64,000 nt of DNA from contig NZ_PEIG01000010.1 of the NCBI RefSeq assembly GCF_002749975.1, positions 1-64,000 on the forward strand, in the 5' to 3' direction. The position numbers and the translations under genes were made by a program. A model generated the notes under the pieces. The model made no database searches. It was not told where the DNA came from and saw nothing but the letters and a program-made list of their open reading frames with translations. This DNA is from Gloeocapsopsis sp. IPPAS B-1203. GTDB taxonomy: Bacteria > Cyanobacteriota > Cyanobacteriia > Cyanobacteriales > Chroococcidiopsidaceae. Shown here piece by piece: positions 1 through 9,269 of this stretch. Position 1 is the first letter of the stretch. Each line of letters begins with the position of its first letter.

Positions 1-670
1 TCGGACCTGACAATCCCCAGTTGATCGCTTCAGAGCGCGAGATTGTGCCGATACCTTCTACACGGCGGCGGAAGATGGGATTATTGGTAATCAGACGTTC
101 GTATTCGTCTACTTTTGGGTCAAAATAGTCGCAAAAGTCGAAGCACTTATCTACCCAGCCATAAGGTAAATCGACCGCGACTCCACCGATGCGGAAGTAG
201 TTGTTGTTCACCATCCGGTAGCCTGTGGCTGCTTCCCATAGGTCGTAAATCAGTTCCCTTTCTCGAAAGATATAAAAAAACGGAGTTTGCGCACCAACAT
301 CAGCCATAAACGGTCCCAACCACAGCAAGTGATTGGCAATGCGGTTCAACTCCAGCATGATGACGCGGATGTAGCTAGCGCGTTTGGGAACAGGAATATC
401 AGCTAATTTCTCCGGTGCATTGACAGTGACGGCTTCATTGAACATTCCGGCAGCGTAGTCCCAGCGACTCACATAGGGAACGTACATGATATTGGTGCGG
501 TTTTCCGCGATTTTCTCCATTCCACGGTGCAGATAGCCAATGACTGGCTCGCAATCTACTACATCTTCGCCATCCAAGGTGACGATCAGTCGTAGTACGC
601 CATGCATCGAAGGATGGTGCGGACCCATGTTCAGCACCATAGGTTCCGTTCTCGTTTCAATTCTTGGCAT
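1..670 (-). CDS. ndhH: NAD(P)H-quinone oxidoreductase subunit H (partial, N-terminal 223 residues)
   Basis: Subunit H (49 kDa type) of the NDH-1 complex on the thylakoid membrane, which takes electrons from ferredoxin/plastoquinone cycling in respiration and cyclic electron flow. I read the minus strand directly from the ATG at 670: it begins [20 protein letters not shown] and continues through [19 protein letters not shown] and [12 protein letters not shown], which are family signatures (the PHHPSMHG stretch lines the quinone site). The gene runs off the left edge, so the C-terminal part is outside the window. It is divergent from rplU, with about 350 bases between them. Identification is firm; the missing half cannot be judged. 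Confidence 0.96.
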   Translation of the reverse strand, partial: MPRIETRTEPMVLNMGPHHPSMHGVLRLIVTLDGEDVVDCEPVIGYLHRGMEKIAENRTNIMYVPYVSRWDYAAGMFNEAVTVNAPEKLADIPVPKRASYIRVIMLELNRIANHLLWLGPFMADVGAQTPFFYIFRERELIYDLWEAATGYRMVNNNYFRIGGVAVDLPYGWVDKCFDFCDYFDPKVDEYERLITNNPIFRRRVEGIGTISRSEAINWGLSGP

Positions 671-1021
671 AGAGCAGCAAGTTTAAGTTTTGTAGCGTTG
701 TCTTCATTATCACTGACGGCGATGTTTTTGTGTATTGGGAATGAGCAATTAGCAGTTAAAAAGTTATGAGTGTTAAGTGTTGAGTTTTAAGTTAAGAAAA
801 TTCTAATGCCTCCAGCACCTTTCTTCGCTTTCCAAAACTCAAATCTAGCCATCAGTCACTCGCTCCTCGCCCCTCATTTTTGACAAATACTTAATAACCT
901 TACTACAATAAGAGATTGTGCTGTCTAAACCCTGCTCGGATCAGGTGAATGATTAGCAAAAGTTGGTAGCTTATCAACAAAGCTTACCAGCTACCTGTAC
1001 GGCAAAGTTACAAAATATCCC
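671..1021. other. Intergenic region between ndhH and rplU with a repeat element
   Basis: This 351-base gap carries the divergent promoters of ndhH and rplU, which I cannot place exactly. Bases 761-796 are a G/T-rich run built from GAGTGTTAAGTGTTGAGTT-like units, and 831-880 holds the partly complementary C/A-rich side (CCAAAACTCAAA, then CGCTCCTCGCCCCTC). This matches the nested inverted-repeat element described for other gaps in the window. No gene is visible here. Confidence 0.6.
965..995 (+). promoter_or_regulatory. Hairpin in the rplU leader
   Basis: GGTAGCT (965-971) is complementary to AGCTACC (989-995), and an internal AAGCTTACC (981-988 region) can compete for the same left arm. The structure lies 27 bases before the L21 start codon. 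Ribosomal protein operons often have autoregulatory leaders, so this could be one, but no cyanobacterial L21 leader motif is known to me and 7 base pairs can occur by chance. Confidence 0.3.
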
Positions 1022-1441
1022 ATGACTTACGCAATTATTGAAACTGGCGGCAAGCAATTAAGAGTAGAGCCTGGTCGCTTTTACGATATTGAACGCTTGA
1101 GCGTTGAACAAGACGAAAAAGTTACTTTGGACTCAGTTTTATTTGTACAACACGACGACGGCATTGCGATTGGACAGCCGTTTGTGGATGGAGCGACAGT
1201 AGAAGGCACAGTGTTACGTCATCTACGCGATCGCAAAATTCTTGTGTACAAAATGAAACCAAAGAAGAAAACGCGCAAAAAGCGGGGACATCGTCAGGAA
1301 ATCACGCGGTTGATGATTAATTCCATTAGCTTGAATGGTTCAGTGTTTACTTCCGACGCAGCACAACCAAATGCTAGCGCAGCTGCTTCATCTGACGCTG
1401 AGGTAGAATCCTCTGCTGAAACTGCTGATGAAGCACAATAG
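1022..1441 (+). CDS. rplU: 50S ribosomal protein L21
   Basis: Large-subunit ribosomal protein that binds 23S rRNA. The 139-residue product starts [18 protein letters not shown], the classic L21 N-terminus, and contains the basic [16 protein letters not shown] stretch that contacts rRNA. From about residue 110 there is an Ala/Ser/Glu-rich tail ([17 protein letters not shown]) beyond the roughly 105-residue core; such tails occur in cyanobacterial L21 and are probably disordered. It is followed 24 bases later by rpmA, the standard L21-L27 pair. The ATG at 1022 gives the expected N-terminus. Confidence 0.97.
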   Translation: MTYAIIETGGKQLRVEPGRFYDIERLSVEQDEKVTLDSVLFVQHDDGIAIGQPFVDGATVEGTVLRHLRDRKILVYKMKPKKKTRKKRGHRQEITRLMINSISLNGSVFTSDAAQPNASAAASSDAEVESSAETADEAQ

Positions 1442-1465
1442 AAAGACAGAGATTCAGAGGAAATT

Positions 1466-1753
1466 ATGGCTCACAAAAAAGGAACTGGTAGTACCCGCAA
1501 CGGTCGTGATTCAAATGCCCAACGCCTAGGCGTAAAACGCTTTGGCGGCGAAAAAGTTCGTGCTGGTAACATCATAGTGCGCCAGCGCGGTACTAAATTT
1601 CACCCTGGAAACAATGTAGGCATTGGCAGCGACGACACCTTATTCGCTTTAATTGATGGCGTGGTGACTTTTGAAAGAAAGGACAGAACCCGCAAAAAAG
1701 TCAGTATATATCCGGCTGCAGTGCAAGAAGCTGTGGCAGCAACAGGATCGTAA
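1466..1753 (+). CDS. rpmA: 50S ribosomal protein L27
   Basis: Large-subunit protein whose N-terminal tail reaches the peptidyl transferase centre. The 95-residue product begins [16 protein letters not shown] and has the [22 protein letters not shown] signature. It lacks the cleavable N-terminal extension seen in Firmicutes L27, since the AHKKG sequence begins at residue 2. RBS GAGGAAAT lies just before the ATG. It is co-transcribed with rplU and followed by a hairpin terminator. Confidence 0.97.
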   Translation: MAHKKGTGSTRNGRDSNAQRLGVKRFGGEKVRAGNIIVRQRGTKFHPGNNVGIGSDDTLFALIDGVVTFERKDRTRKKVSIYPAAVQEAVAATGS

Positions 1754-1774
1754 CAGGCGATCTTTTAGGTTGGG

Positions 1775-1805
1775 AAGGCTACTTGCTTAAGGCGGTAGCC
1801 TTTTA
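1775..1805 (+). terminator. Terminator after rplU-rpmA
   Basis: AAGGCTAC (1775-1782) and GTAGCCTT (1795-1802) form a perfect 8-pair stem around a 12-base loop and are followed by TT-AATTT. It begins 22 bases after the rpmA stop. The T tract is short, so termination may be partial. Confidence 0.75.
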
Positions 1806-1823
1806 ATTTGCTTATTCACTCAA

Positions 1824-2258
1824 TCACAGCCACCAGTAAATCCAAGTTTGTGCTACTCCACCTATCACCAAACCGACAATCGAAACAGCAGTTAATATCC
1901 AAAATATTTGCATTTCACTCCATCCAGCTCTTTGTGCATCCAAGCGAAATAATGTAGCAGAAGACACAGCAACTAATCCATGTGCAAATATATGAAACCA
2001 GGAGATAATCAGGACGGTTAAAAAAGCTCCGACGACAGCGACAAAAAAAGCTCTGGTGTCAGACTTAAATAAAAGTCCTAGATCATTTTTTAATTGAGAC
2101 CACGGAGAAGCCAGGAGGGTGGAGAGGAAGAAAATACACGCGATCGCAACCACCCAAGCTGCTATGGGATCGTTGAATGCTTCTAACAACCAGCCGAAGG
2201 TAATGTACGTTAATAGCAGTAAGGTGAAAGATAGCCAAGGAATTTTGAAACTTAGCAT
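1824..2258 (-). CDS. Conserved cyanobacterial membrane protein
   Basis: Product of 144 residues with four hydrophobic segments, roughly residues 8-26 (LSFTLLLLTYITFGWLL), 31-51, 67-88 (AFFVAVVGAFLTVLIISWF) and 116-142. It starts MLSFKIPW and ends in a Trp-rich segment. No catalytic motif is visible and I cannot assign a function. The layout suggests an inner or thylakoid membrane protein of a family found only in cyanobacteria. It is convergent with rpmA and stands alone. An opposite-strand frame across 2119-2322 is a shadow. Confidence 0.75.
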   Translation of the reverse strand: MLSFKIPWLSFTLLLLTYITFGWLLEAFNDPIAAWVVAIACIFFLSTLLASPWSQLKNDLGLLFKSDTRAFFVAVVGAFLTVLIISWFHIFAHGLVAVSSATLFRLDAQRAGWSEMQIFWILTAVSIVGLVIGGVAQTWIYWWL

Positions 2259-2683
2259 TGAACTGGTAAGTTACTCATTTAACACGTTGGTGAGGGTAGT
2301 AGAGGTAACAACATCTGCTTAACAGCTCTGTTCATAATTGTCTTTATGTGCAACAAATTGGATAAAACTTGTCTCTAGCTGTAGTTTTATGCCAAATTCC
2401 TACTTAAGCAGTCGTATTGTAACTCGGCTATAGCTTTACTCGTACTGCACTGCCTATCTTAGGAGTTTTACACCTTCACAAAGACTTTATGATTGAGGAT
2501 TACAGCAGCAGAACCAGTATGAGATATCTTTATCTTCTACACTCTGCGCTTTATACTTAGCCTTTTAGCAAGTCAGTTAACTATCTTCCTTATGAACAAA
2601 AAACTTATTCGCTGTATTCGTAAACATTTGTAAACTATTATGAGTGACATTTATCCAGTGTCAGATTGTCTCAAGGAACTCTC
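2259..2683. other. Intergenic region upstream of cruF
   Basis: A 425-base AT-rich gap between divergent genes. It must hold the promoters of the membrane-protein gene and of cruF-cruG. I see no tRNA, no strong hairpin and no convincing small reading frame. The ribosome binding site AAGGA at 2673-2677 belongs to cruF. Confidence 0.5.
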
Positions 2684-3604
2684 ATGAAGCAACTTGTTAT
2701 TGCTGAACGCTACTGCTTAATTGGTCATATTTTGGCAAAGACTTTTGGACTTGCAGGGTTGATCCTAGTCGTACCGCATGCTGACGCCATCTTACATTTA
2801 CTGCCAGAGGGAAGCACTTTATTTCAGTGGAGTGTAGAAAAGTCTATGGCTGGAGGTGGTGTAACTGACATCCTGCTAGGATTAGTCGCTGTCTCAATTT
2901 TTGCCTACCGCACGGTTGGAGTACGACTAACATTGGCATTTATGCTGCCAGCCATTTTTATATCTTTGGCGAGTGAATTATTAGGAACAGGTACTGGGTT
3001 TCCGTTTGGAGATTACAGCTACCTTAGTGGATTGGGTTACAAGATTGCAGGGCTAGTGCCTTTTACTATCCCTTTGTCTTGGTTCTATATGGGTTTTTCT
3101 TCCTATTTAATTGCTAATGTTGCTTTGAATACTGCTAAGTCTAGCTGGTTGCGCCAATTAGGTGCTGTGTTACTAGGTGCAATGCTGTTTACAGCTTGGG
3201 ATTTTGCCCTGGAACCAGCAATGAGTCAAACAACTTTTCCTTTTTGGTATTGGGCAGAACCAGGAGCTTTCTTTGGTACACCCTATCGTAATTATTTGGG
3301 CTGGTATGGCACGAGTGCCTTATTTATGAGTGTGGCTGCATTGTTATGGAAAAATCCCCCATTAAACTTAAACCGCTCGCAGCTGATTGTGCCATTGATT
3401 GTTTATTTAAGTAACGTTGCGTTTGCTGCCGCTATTAGCTTAGCTTCTGGATTTTGGATTCCAGTAGCTATGGGTTTAATCTTGGGTGTCATTCCAGTTA
3501 TTTTTCTATGGTGGATGGCACAACCCAGTACAGAAAATACTCCTGTCACAGAAGCAACGACAGGTGTTGTTAACAACCCTTCTGTCAAAGTTGCTTTAAA
3601 GTAA
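2684..3604 (+). CDS. cruF: CruF-family gamma-carotene 1'-hydroxylase
   Basis: Integral membrane hydratase/hydroxylase that adds a 1'-hydroxyl to the open end of gamma-carotene in the route to myxol-type carotenoid glycosides, as shown for CruF in Synechococcus PCC 7002. The 306-residue product has about seven hydrophobic segments and the family-typical stretches ELLGTGTGFPFGDYSY and GWYGTSALF, plus DFALEP. A longer frame opens at a TTG at 2666, but the ATG at 2684 has AAGGA 6 bases upstream and is preferred. cruG begins 3 bases after the stop, so the two are surely co-transcribed. The polar tail from residue 285 looks disordered. Confidence 0.88.
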   Translation: MKQLVIAERYCLIGHILAKTFGLAGLILVVPHADAILHLLPEGSTLFQWSVEKSMAGGGVTDILLGLVAVSIFAYRTVGVRLTLAFMLPAIFISLASELLGTGTGFPFGDYSYLSGLGYKIAGLVPFTIPLSWFYMGFSSYLIANVALNTAKSSWLRQLGAVLLGAMLFTAWDFALEPAMSQTTFPFWYWAEPGAFFGTPYRNYLGWYGTSALFMSVAALLWKNPPLNLNRSQLIVPLIVYLSNVAFAAAISLASGFWIPVAMGLILGVIPVIFLWWMAQPSTENTPVTEATTGVVNNPSVKVALK

Positions 3605-3607
3605 ACC

Positions 3608-4813
3608 GTGCAGGGAGTTGATGTGGTCAGCTGGTTAATATTTCAAGGCGCTATTGCATTGTTGCTACTGATTCAAATTCCAGCAACAGCAGTTTTACTA
3701 TCGCGCTTACTCAAAGGTCCTCGTCGCCATCCTCCCTTAGAACCTACCTTGGCTACACCAGAACTTGTAGGTAGTGTGAGTGTCGTGGTTCCCACTTTAA
3801 ATGAGGCTGACCGCATTAGTCCCTGTTTAGCTGGGTTGAGTCGGCAAAGTTACGAAGTTCGAGAAGTTATTGTTGTAGACAGCAACTCTCAGGATGGAAC
3901 ACCAGATTTAGTAAAAGCGGCACAAAAACACGACCCGCGCTTTCATTTGATGACAGATGACCCTTTACCTTCCGGTTGGGTAGGTCGTCCGTGGGCATTA
4001 CATCATGGGTTTTTACATAGTTCGGAAGATAGTGAATGGTTTTTAGGGATGGATGCGGATACCCAACCTCATCCTGGTTTGGTTGCTAGCTTGGTGAAAA
4101 CTGCACAAGATGAAGGCTATGACTTGGTTTCTTTATCACCGCAATTCATTCTCAAGTCTCCTGGCGAATGCTGGTTACAACCTGCGTTATTAATGACCCT
4201 GCTGTATAGATTTGACAGTGCTGGTGTCGATGCTGCAGTTGCCGAAAGAGTCATGGCGAATGGACAGTGCTTTTTGTGCCGTCGTGCGGTATTGGCTCAA
4301 GTGGGTGGCTATAGTAGCGCTAAAAGCTCTTTTTGTGATGATGTGACATTGGCACGAAATATTTCATCTCAGGGCTTTCGCGTAGGGTTTTTGGATGGGG
4401 CAAAGGTTTTTAAGGTCAGGATGTATGAAGGAGCAATCCAAACGTGGCAAGAATGGGGGCGATCGCTTGATTTAAAAGATGCCTCCTCGTCTGCGGCTTT
4501 ATGGTGGGATTTGTGGCTGCTATTTGCAGCTCAAGCTTTACCTTTGCCCATTGTCTCAAGCTACTTGCTGTTTTTACCGTCTACACCTACACCTTTTTTA
4601 CTCTCATTACTGGGACTCAATGTCTTTTTGCTAATCATCCGCTTTGCTTTATTATTTGCGATCGCGCCTTCTTACGATCGCTCTCAAGCACAAGGAGGTT
4701 GGTTATTCTGGTTTTCACCTTTCGCCGATCCTTTAGCAGTACTGCGGATTTTCTTATCTGCTTTTCACACTCCTACTCAGTGGCGGGGTCGCCAGTACGA
4801 TCGTCCGAGTTAA
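3608..4813 (+). CDS. cruG: CruG-type carotenoid glycosyltransferase
   Basis: Family 2 glycosyltransferase that glycosylates the 1'-hydroxyl (2'-O-glycosylation of myxol) made by CruF. The 401-residue product has an N-terminal membrane segment (about 9-29), a GT-A fold with [21 protein letters not shown] and the metal-binding MDADTQP, then CDDVTLAR, and two or three C-terminal membrane segments. The start is a GTG at 3608, 3 bases after the cruF stop; no in-frame ATG lies near. Its last 41 bases overlap the 3' end of rnhA on the other strand. The pairing with cruF strongly supports the call. Confidence 0.87.
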   Translation: MQGVDVVSWLIFQGAIALLLLIQIPATAVLLSRLLKGPRRHPPLEPTLATPELVGSVSVVVPTLNEADRISPCLAGLSRQSYEVREVIVVDSNSQDGTPDLVKAAQKHDPRFHLMTDDPLPSGWVGRPWALHHGFLHSSEDSEWFLGMDADTQPHPGLVASLVKTAQDEGYDLVSLSPQFILKSPGECWLQPALLMTLLYRFDSAGVDAAVAERVMANGQCFLCRRAVLAQVGGYSSAKSSFCDDVTLARNISSQGFRVGFLDGAKVFKVRMYEGAIQTWQEWGRSLDLKDASSSAALWWDLWLLFAAQALPLPIVSSYLLFLPSTPTPFLLSLLGLNVFLLIIRFALLFAIAPSYDRSQAQGGWLFWFSPFADPLAVLRIFLSAFHTPTQWRGRQYDRPS

Positions 4814-5672
4814 CTTGATCTGCGCGTTCTAGTTCCCAAAGAATTTGGTTTCCTTCGCGTCGGACGCGTGACACAATCCAGTTGCGCCAGCGCCACTCGT
4901 CACCACGACTAGTTACTGCGCTGGCGTGCACGTCCATCAAATCTGCTAATTCAGAGCTTGTAATTAAGTAACCTTTCGCTGCGATTTCGTCAGCAATCCG
5001 TAAAGTTTCTACTAAGCTACGTAGCAGTGCCACTCTCGTCTCGCGGGGCATTTCTTCGCTAGCAACAACGGAGTTTGGTGTGGTAGATTCCATCATGGTC
5101 ATATCTGAGACAAGGTGGCTAGAAGTTGTAGTCTTTTCGTAAGTTATCGTAGAGTGTGGTACGTAATCAGATACTTCTGTTACCAGTACAGAATTTGATG
5201 TGAGTTGTTGCAGCGTTGGGTTTTTACCAGTGGCAAATGCCCGCGCAATTTTGTCACAGCGTTCGTTACCTACATTACCTGCATGACCTCGCACATACTG
5301 CCATTGCACGCCCTGGTTGTTTCTTTCATCCAGAATTTGCCAGAGATCTTGGTTAAGTACTGGTTTTCCTTGGGCAGTTTTCCAACCTTTCTTTTTCCAA
5401 CCTTTTACCCATTGTGTGATGCCTTTAATTAGGTACTCACTATCGGTGTACAGCGTAATGGGTTCATGAGTCGGTACGGTTGCGAGCAATTCTAGCGCGG
5501 CGATCGCAGCTTGCATTTCCATGCGATTGTTAGTGGTTTGTGATTCGTAACCACCGAGTTCGTGAACCGAGCCATCAGCCAGGTAAGCAACAACAGCCCA
5601 ACCACCAGGACCAGGGTTGCCAGTGCAGGCTCCATCAGTGTATATGCTTTTGATTGTGGAGTTAGAAGGCAT
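4773..5672 (-). CDS. rnhA: Ribonuclease HI with a C-terminal accessory domain
   Basis: Cleaves the RNA strand of RNA-DNA hybrids (R-loops, primers). Residues 8-150 are a complete RNase HI: D13 in [12 protein letters not shown]52 in NNRMEMQA, D77 in YTDSEY, H130 in VRGHAGN and D140 in NERCDKIA are the catalytic and metal ligands. After a linker rich in Ser/Thr (151-205) comes an 80-residue domain with [20 protein letters not shown] and [13 protein letters not shown], which looks like a helix-turn-helix fold. Ordinary RNase HI is about 155 residues, so this is a fusion of 299. A longer frame opens with TTG at 5744, but the ATG at 5672 puts the start just before the RNase core. Confidence 0.93.
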   Translation of the reverse strand: MPSNSTIKSIYTDGACTGNPGPGGWAVVAYLADGSVHELGGYESQTTNNRMEMQAAIAALELLATVPTHEPITLYTDSEYLIKGITQWVKGWKKKGWKTAQGKPVLNQDLWQILDERNNQGVQWQYVRGHAGNVGNERCDKIARAFATGKNPTLQQLTSNSVLVTEVSDYVPHSTITYEKTTTSSHLVSDMTMMESTTPNSVVASEEMPRETRVALLRSLVETLRIADEIAAKGYLITSSELADLMDVHASAVTSRGDEWRWRNWIVSRVRREGNQILWELERADQVNSDDRTGDPATE

Positions 5673-5925
5673 ATGAAAATTGACTGCTATACACGCCTCA
5701 AAATAACTTCGCCTAAAGACAATGGTGCTAAGTCTTGATAACAAAAAGGTGAAGGACTATTAAGGCTAGCATAATTGCGTTTGGTTCTACCTAAATTTTT
5801 GCTAGCAAGTTACCTTATTAGTATATTTGTTCTACTTTGCAACAGATCTCACTCGAATAAACCACGCTTCTTTTGACCCTCAAAGACGACACTCGCTCAA
5901 ATGTATCACTTTTAAACCTTTTTGC

Positions 5926-7878
5926 ATGTACGAGCCACTACATCACAAGTATCGACCCCAAAACTTTGCCCAACTAGTGGGACAAGAGGCGATCGCCACA
6001 ACGTTGAGTAATGCTGTTCGTACCAGCAGAATAGCTCCTGCGTACTTGTTTACAGGTCCGCGAGGGACAGGAAAAACATCTAGCGCTCGCATTTTGGCAA
6101 AATCGCTTAATTGTTTAGCAAGCAACATGCCTACCGCAGAACCTTGTGGAGTGTGCGAGGTGTGTCGAGGAATTGCAAATGGTTCCGCGTTGGATGTAAT
6201 TGAAATTGATGCTGCGAGTAATACAGGGGTAGACAACATTCGGGAAATTATCGAGCGATCGCAGTTCGCTCCAGTGCAGTGTCGCTACAAAGTATATGCG
6301 ATCGACGAATGCCATATGCTGAGTACCGCAGCCTTCAACGCTTTACTTAAAACGCTCGAAGAGCCACCACCACATGTTGTTTTTGTATTAGCAACAACTG
6401 ATCCCCAGCGAGTTTTACCAACAATTATTTCCCGCTGCCAGCGGTTTGATTTTCGCAGAATTCCCTTAGAAGCGATGGTGCAGCATCTCCAAGCGATCGC
6501 GGCACAAGAACAAATCCACATTACCAGTGAAGCCATAACACTAGTTGCACAACTATCTCAGGGAGGATTGCGAGATGCCGAAAGCCTTTTGGACCAACTG
6601 AGTTTGTTATCAGGCAGTGTCACAGTAGAGAGTGTTTGGGACTTAGTCGGTGCTGTTGCTGAACCAGATTTGCTCGCATTACTAGAGGCGATCGCACACA
6701 ACAACGCTGAACAGCTTTTAGACCGTACGCGTCAATTGTTAGAACGCGGCAGAGAACCTCTAACAATCTTGCAAAATCTCGCAAGTTGCTATCGCGATTT
6801 ACTCATTGCCAAAACCGCCCCTCACCGTAACGATTTAGTTGCTTGTACTCCAACAACATGGCAAGCAATGTGTCACTTAGTGCAGCAGTGGGAAATAGCA
6901 ACGATTCTCGAAGGACAAAAAAATCTCAAAACGAGTGAAGTGCAAATTAAAACTTCTACGCAACCGCGACTGTGGTTAGAAGTCACACTACTCGGATTAT
7001 TATCTGTCACAAGTACGCCTGGACTGTCTTTGGTTAGCATCAATCGTCATAGCAACACCAACATATCACCTGTCAAAGACACTCCACGCCCTCAAACACC
7101 ACCAGCAACCGTGACTGCACCTGAGAAAATACAACCAATACAACAAGAGGTTGTTGAACCATCGCCTCCACCGCCAGCTGATCGCGATTATTTAGATATC
7201 AGCGGTGAGGAAGATGAAGTTGAAATTGATACTGAAGTTGTCACCAACCAGTCTGTTGATTTAGAACAAGTTTGGCAACAGTTACTACAAAACCTGCCAT
7301 TGCCAAGCAAAGCATTATTTAAAGAACATGGCAGCCTTGTCGCAATTTATGAGCAACAAGCCATCATTGGTATTCGTTCGCCGAAGTTACTCAAAATTGC
7401 CCAAACTAAAGTCACAGATTTGGAAGCGGCATTAGGAAAAATATACGATCGCAAGATCAAAGTACAACTAGAAGTTGCCGCAACTCATCAGTCGAATGTC
7501 CCCAAAGCAGCACCGCAGCCTACAAGAAATCCTGCGGTGAGTACTGTCTCTTCTCCTCAAGCAACTTCATCAGCACCTAGCACGACATCTACTTTAGTTA
7601 AAACCCAAGACGCGATTGCGCACAGCGCAGCACCCGAGGCGATCGCGCTTGAAGCCATTCCTGACACACCAATTACCGAGCCACTTTCAATCGCTGAATC
7701 TGCCGATGCTACAGATGAGGTGGCGATCGCCGCTCAACGTTTAGCTGATTTTTTCAAGGGTGAGATTCTGCAACTCAATGATGGTTCGCTATTTACTCAA
7801 CCAATGACAACAAGCAGCCTACCACCGCAGGCTGCCTTAGATTGGGATGATGCTGAAGATACCGACTTTGATTTCTAA
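5926..7878 (+). CDS. dnaX: DNA polymerase III subunit gamma/tau
   Basis: Clamp-loader ATPase that loads the sliding clamp and couples polymerases at the fork. The 650-residue product has Walker A GPRGTGKT (44-51), the zinc-binding cysteines C63, C74, C77 and C80, Walker B with DECH (127-130), and sensor 1 (LATTDPQRVLPTI). A long Pro/Thr/Ser-rich linker follows from about 380, then a tau-like region. The ATG at 5926 gives MYEPLHHKYRP, the usual start; the frame continues upstream to 5827 but without family sequence. No intein interrupts the Walker A region, as it does in some cyanobacteria. Stop overlaps the convergent mgdA by 3 bases. Confidence 0.96.
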   Translation: MYEPLHHKYRPQNFAQLVGQEAIATTLSNAVRTSRIAPAYLFTGPRGTGKTSSARILAKSLNCLASNMPTAEPCGVCEVCRGIANGSALDVIEIDAASNTGVDNIREIIERSQFAPVQCRYKVYAIDECHMLSTAAFNALLKTLEEPPPHVVFVLATTDPQRVLPTIISRCQRFDFRRIPLEAMVQHLQAIAAQEQIHITSEAITLVAQLSQGGLRDAESLLDQLSLLSGSVTVESVWDLVGAVAEPDLLALLEAIAHNNAEQLLDRTRQLLERGREPLTILQNLASCYRDLLIAKTAPHRNDLVACTPTTWQAMCHLVQQWEIATILEGQKNLKTSEVQIKTSTQPRLWLEVTLLGLLSVTSTPGLSLVSINRHSNTNISPVKDTPRPQTPPATVTAPEKIQPIQQEVVEPSPPPPADRDYLDISGEEDEVEIDTEVVTNQSVDLEQVWQQLLQNLPLPSKALFKEHGSLVAIYEQQAIIGIRSPKLLKIAQTKVTDLEAALGKIYDRKIKVQLEVAATHQSNVPKAAPQPTRNPAVSTVSSPQATSSAPSTTSTLVKTQDAIAHSAAPEAIALEAIPDTPITEPLSIAESADATDEVAIAAQRLADFFKGEILQLNDGSLFTQPMTTSSLPPQAALDWDDAEDTDFDF

Positions 7879-9269
7879 TTGTTGCCTTGATGGACGGTTT
7901 TCACCCATTTTAGCCGCTTTGGTCGCACTGACATTCGTGCAGTGGTACTTGCCATCACCACCATCCAATGGCACATGTACAAAGTACCGCGCAGCGTTTG
8001 TAGAAAGATAACAAACAATGCTGACCAAGTGAGCTTATCTTCAAGCGTACGAATGCGCTTTAAACCAAGGAACATCCAGAGCATAAATATGGTGACAGTA
8101 AAGCTCGTGAGTGGCGTGAGCACAGGTAATCGGTTACGGGCGATCGCCATCAGTAGATCAGGAACTTGAGCGATCGGGACAATGTACTGAATCAGCAAAA
8201 ACATCAGCAAGTCGAATTTTTTACCAGCACCCATGCGGCTTTTTACAATTAGCCGCCAATAATCTAAATATCGTTGATAGCCACCTTCTGACCAGCGATT
8301 ACGTTGATGCCATAAGGCGATCGCATTTGTTACGCCTTCTTCTTCGACATCTGGGTAGCTGACAAATTCAATTTCCCAATTGTCTAAGTGTAAGCGTAAA
8401 GTGAGGTCAAGATCGTCAGTAATGGTTTCTTCGTTCCAACCACCACAACGCTCAAGTGCTTGACGGCGTACAAATTGACCATTTCCGCGCAACTCACCGA
8501 TTCCACCAACGGCTACGCGCTGCTGCTGAACGTAGCTATCTACAGCCATTTCTGCCATTTGTCCACGAGTCCAGAAGTTCTCGTAAGAGTTGGCGATCGC
8601 TTTGCGTACTTGTACGGCTCCGACAGCGCGTCTGTGAAATATTGGCAATACACGCTGCAGCAAATCAGGCGTTACCTGTGCATCCGCATCAAATACTGCC
8701 AAAATCTCACCCTTAGTTAGTGGTAAAACTTGGTTCAATGCGCCTGACTTACCACCAGCAGCACCTGTACCCCGTCGTAACACTTTTAACTTATGGTAAG
8801 TTTGCTGTAATTTTTCTAGAAGTGCTGGTGTTTGGTCAGAACTATTGTCATCAATCACCCAAACTTCGTAGCGGTCTACTGGATAATCGAGGCTACAAAG
8901 AGTCTTGACTAAATTACCAATGACTGCTTCTTCATTTTTAGCTGCGACTAACAGAGAAACCGAAGGTAAATAATCGACTGGCGCATTTTGGGTACGAGGA
9001 CGAGCAAAAACTAACCGGAGAGTATGAATTCCCCACAATGTCGTTAAACCTAATACCAGCCAAAATCCAAAAGAAATTAAATGAAGGGCAATTGTGCCAC
9101 TCCAAACTACGACTAACACAACAGCTGCTTTGCGTCTACGACCCTCGCCACAAGTCTTGGGAGTTGTTTGCAACGCTTGTGGCTCGTCTTCTGATAACTC
9201 AGATAACAAGGAGCCAAGAGCATCAAGCTCACTGTAAGAATCGTTTTCGGGCCAGGAATTCGCTGGCAT
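7875..9269 (-). CDS. mgdA: Beta-monoglucosyldiacylglycerol synthase
   Basis: Membrane GT2 glycosyltransferase that moves glucose from UDP-glucose to diacylglycerol, the first step of galactolipid synthesis for thylakoid membranes. The 464 residues match the family of Synechocystis Sll1377 from end to end as I remember it, including MPANSWPENDSY at the start and RPKRLKWVKTVH at the end. Motifs are VIDDNSSD (D140-D141), DAD (194-196), TDD (284-286) and QRNRW (322-326). Membrane segments lie near 48-85 and 345-410. The processive-type D,D,D,QxxRW set can also suggest cellulose synthase, but the ends argue for the glycolipid enzyme. It is also called bgsA. Confidence 0.93.
   Translation of the reverse strand: MPANSWPENDSYSELDALGSLLSELSEDEPQALQTTPKTCGEGRRRKAAVVLVVVWSGTIALHLISFGFWLVLGLTTLWGIHTLRLVFARPRTQNAPVDYLPSVSLLVAAKNEEAVIGNLVKTLCSLDYPVDRYEVWVIDDNSSDQTPALLEKLQQTYHKLKVLRRGTGAAGGKSGALNQVLPLTKGEILAVFDADAQVTPDLLQRVLPIFHRRAVGAVQVRKAIANSYENFWTRGQMAEMAVDSYVQQQRVAVGGIGELRGNGQFVRRQALERCGGWNEETITDDLDLTLRLHLDNWEIEFVSYPDVEEEGVTNAIALWHQRNRWSEGGYQRYLDYWRLIVKSRMGAGKKFDLLMFLLIQYIVPIAQVPDLLMAIARNRLPVLTPLTSFTVTIFMLWMFLGLKRIRTLEDKLTWSALFVIFLQTLRGTLYMCHWMVVMASTTARMSVRPKRLKWVKTVHQGNN

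Noticed and set aside
6285-6536. Minus-strand frames inside dnaX
   Set aside because: Shadows of the dnaX frame; dnaX motifs account for the region.
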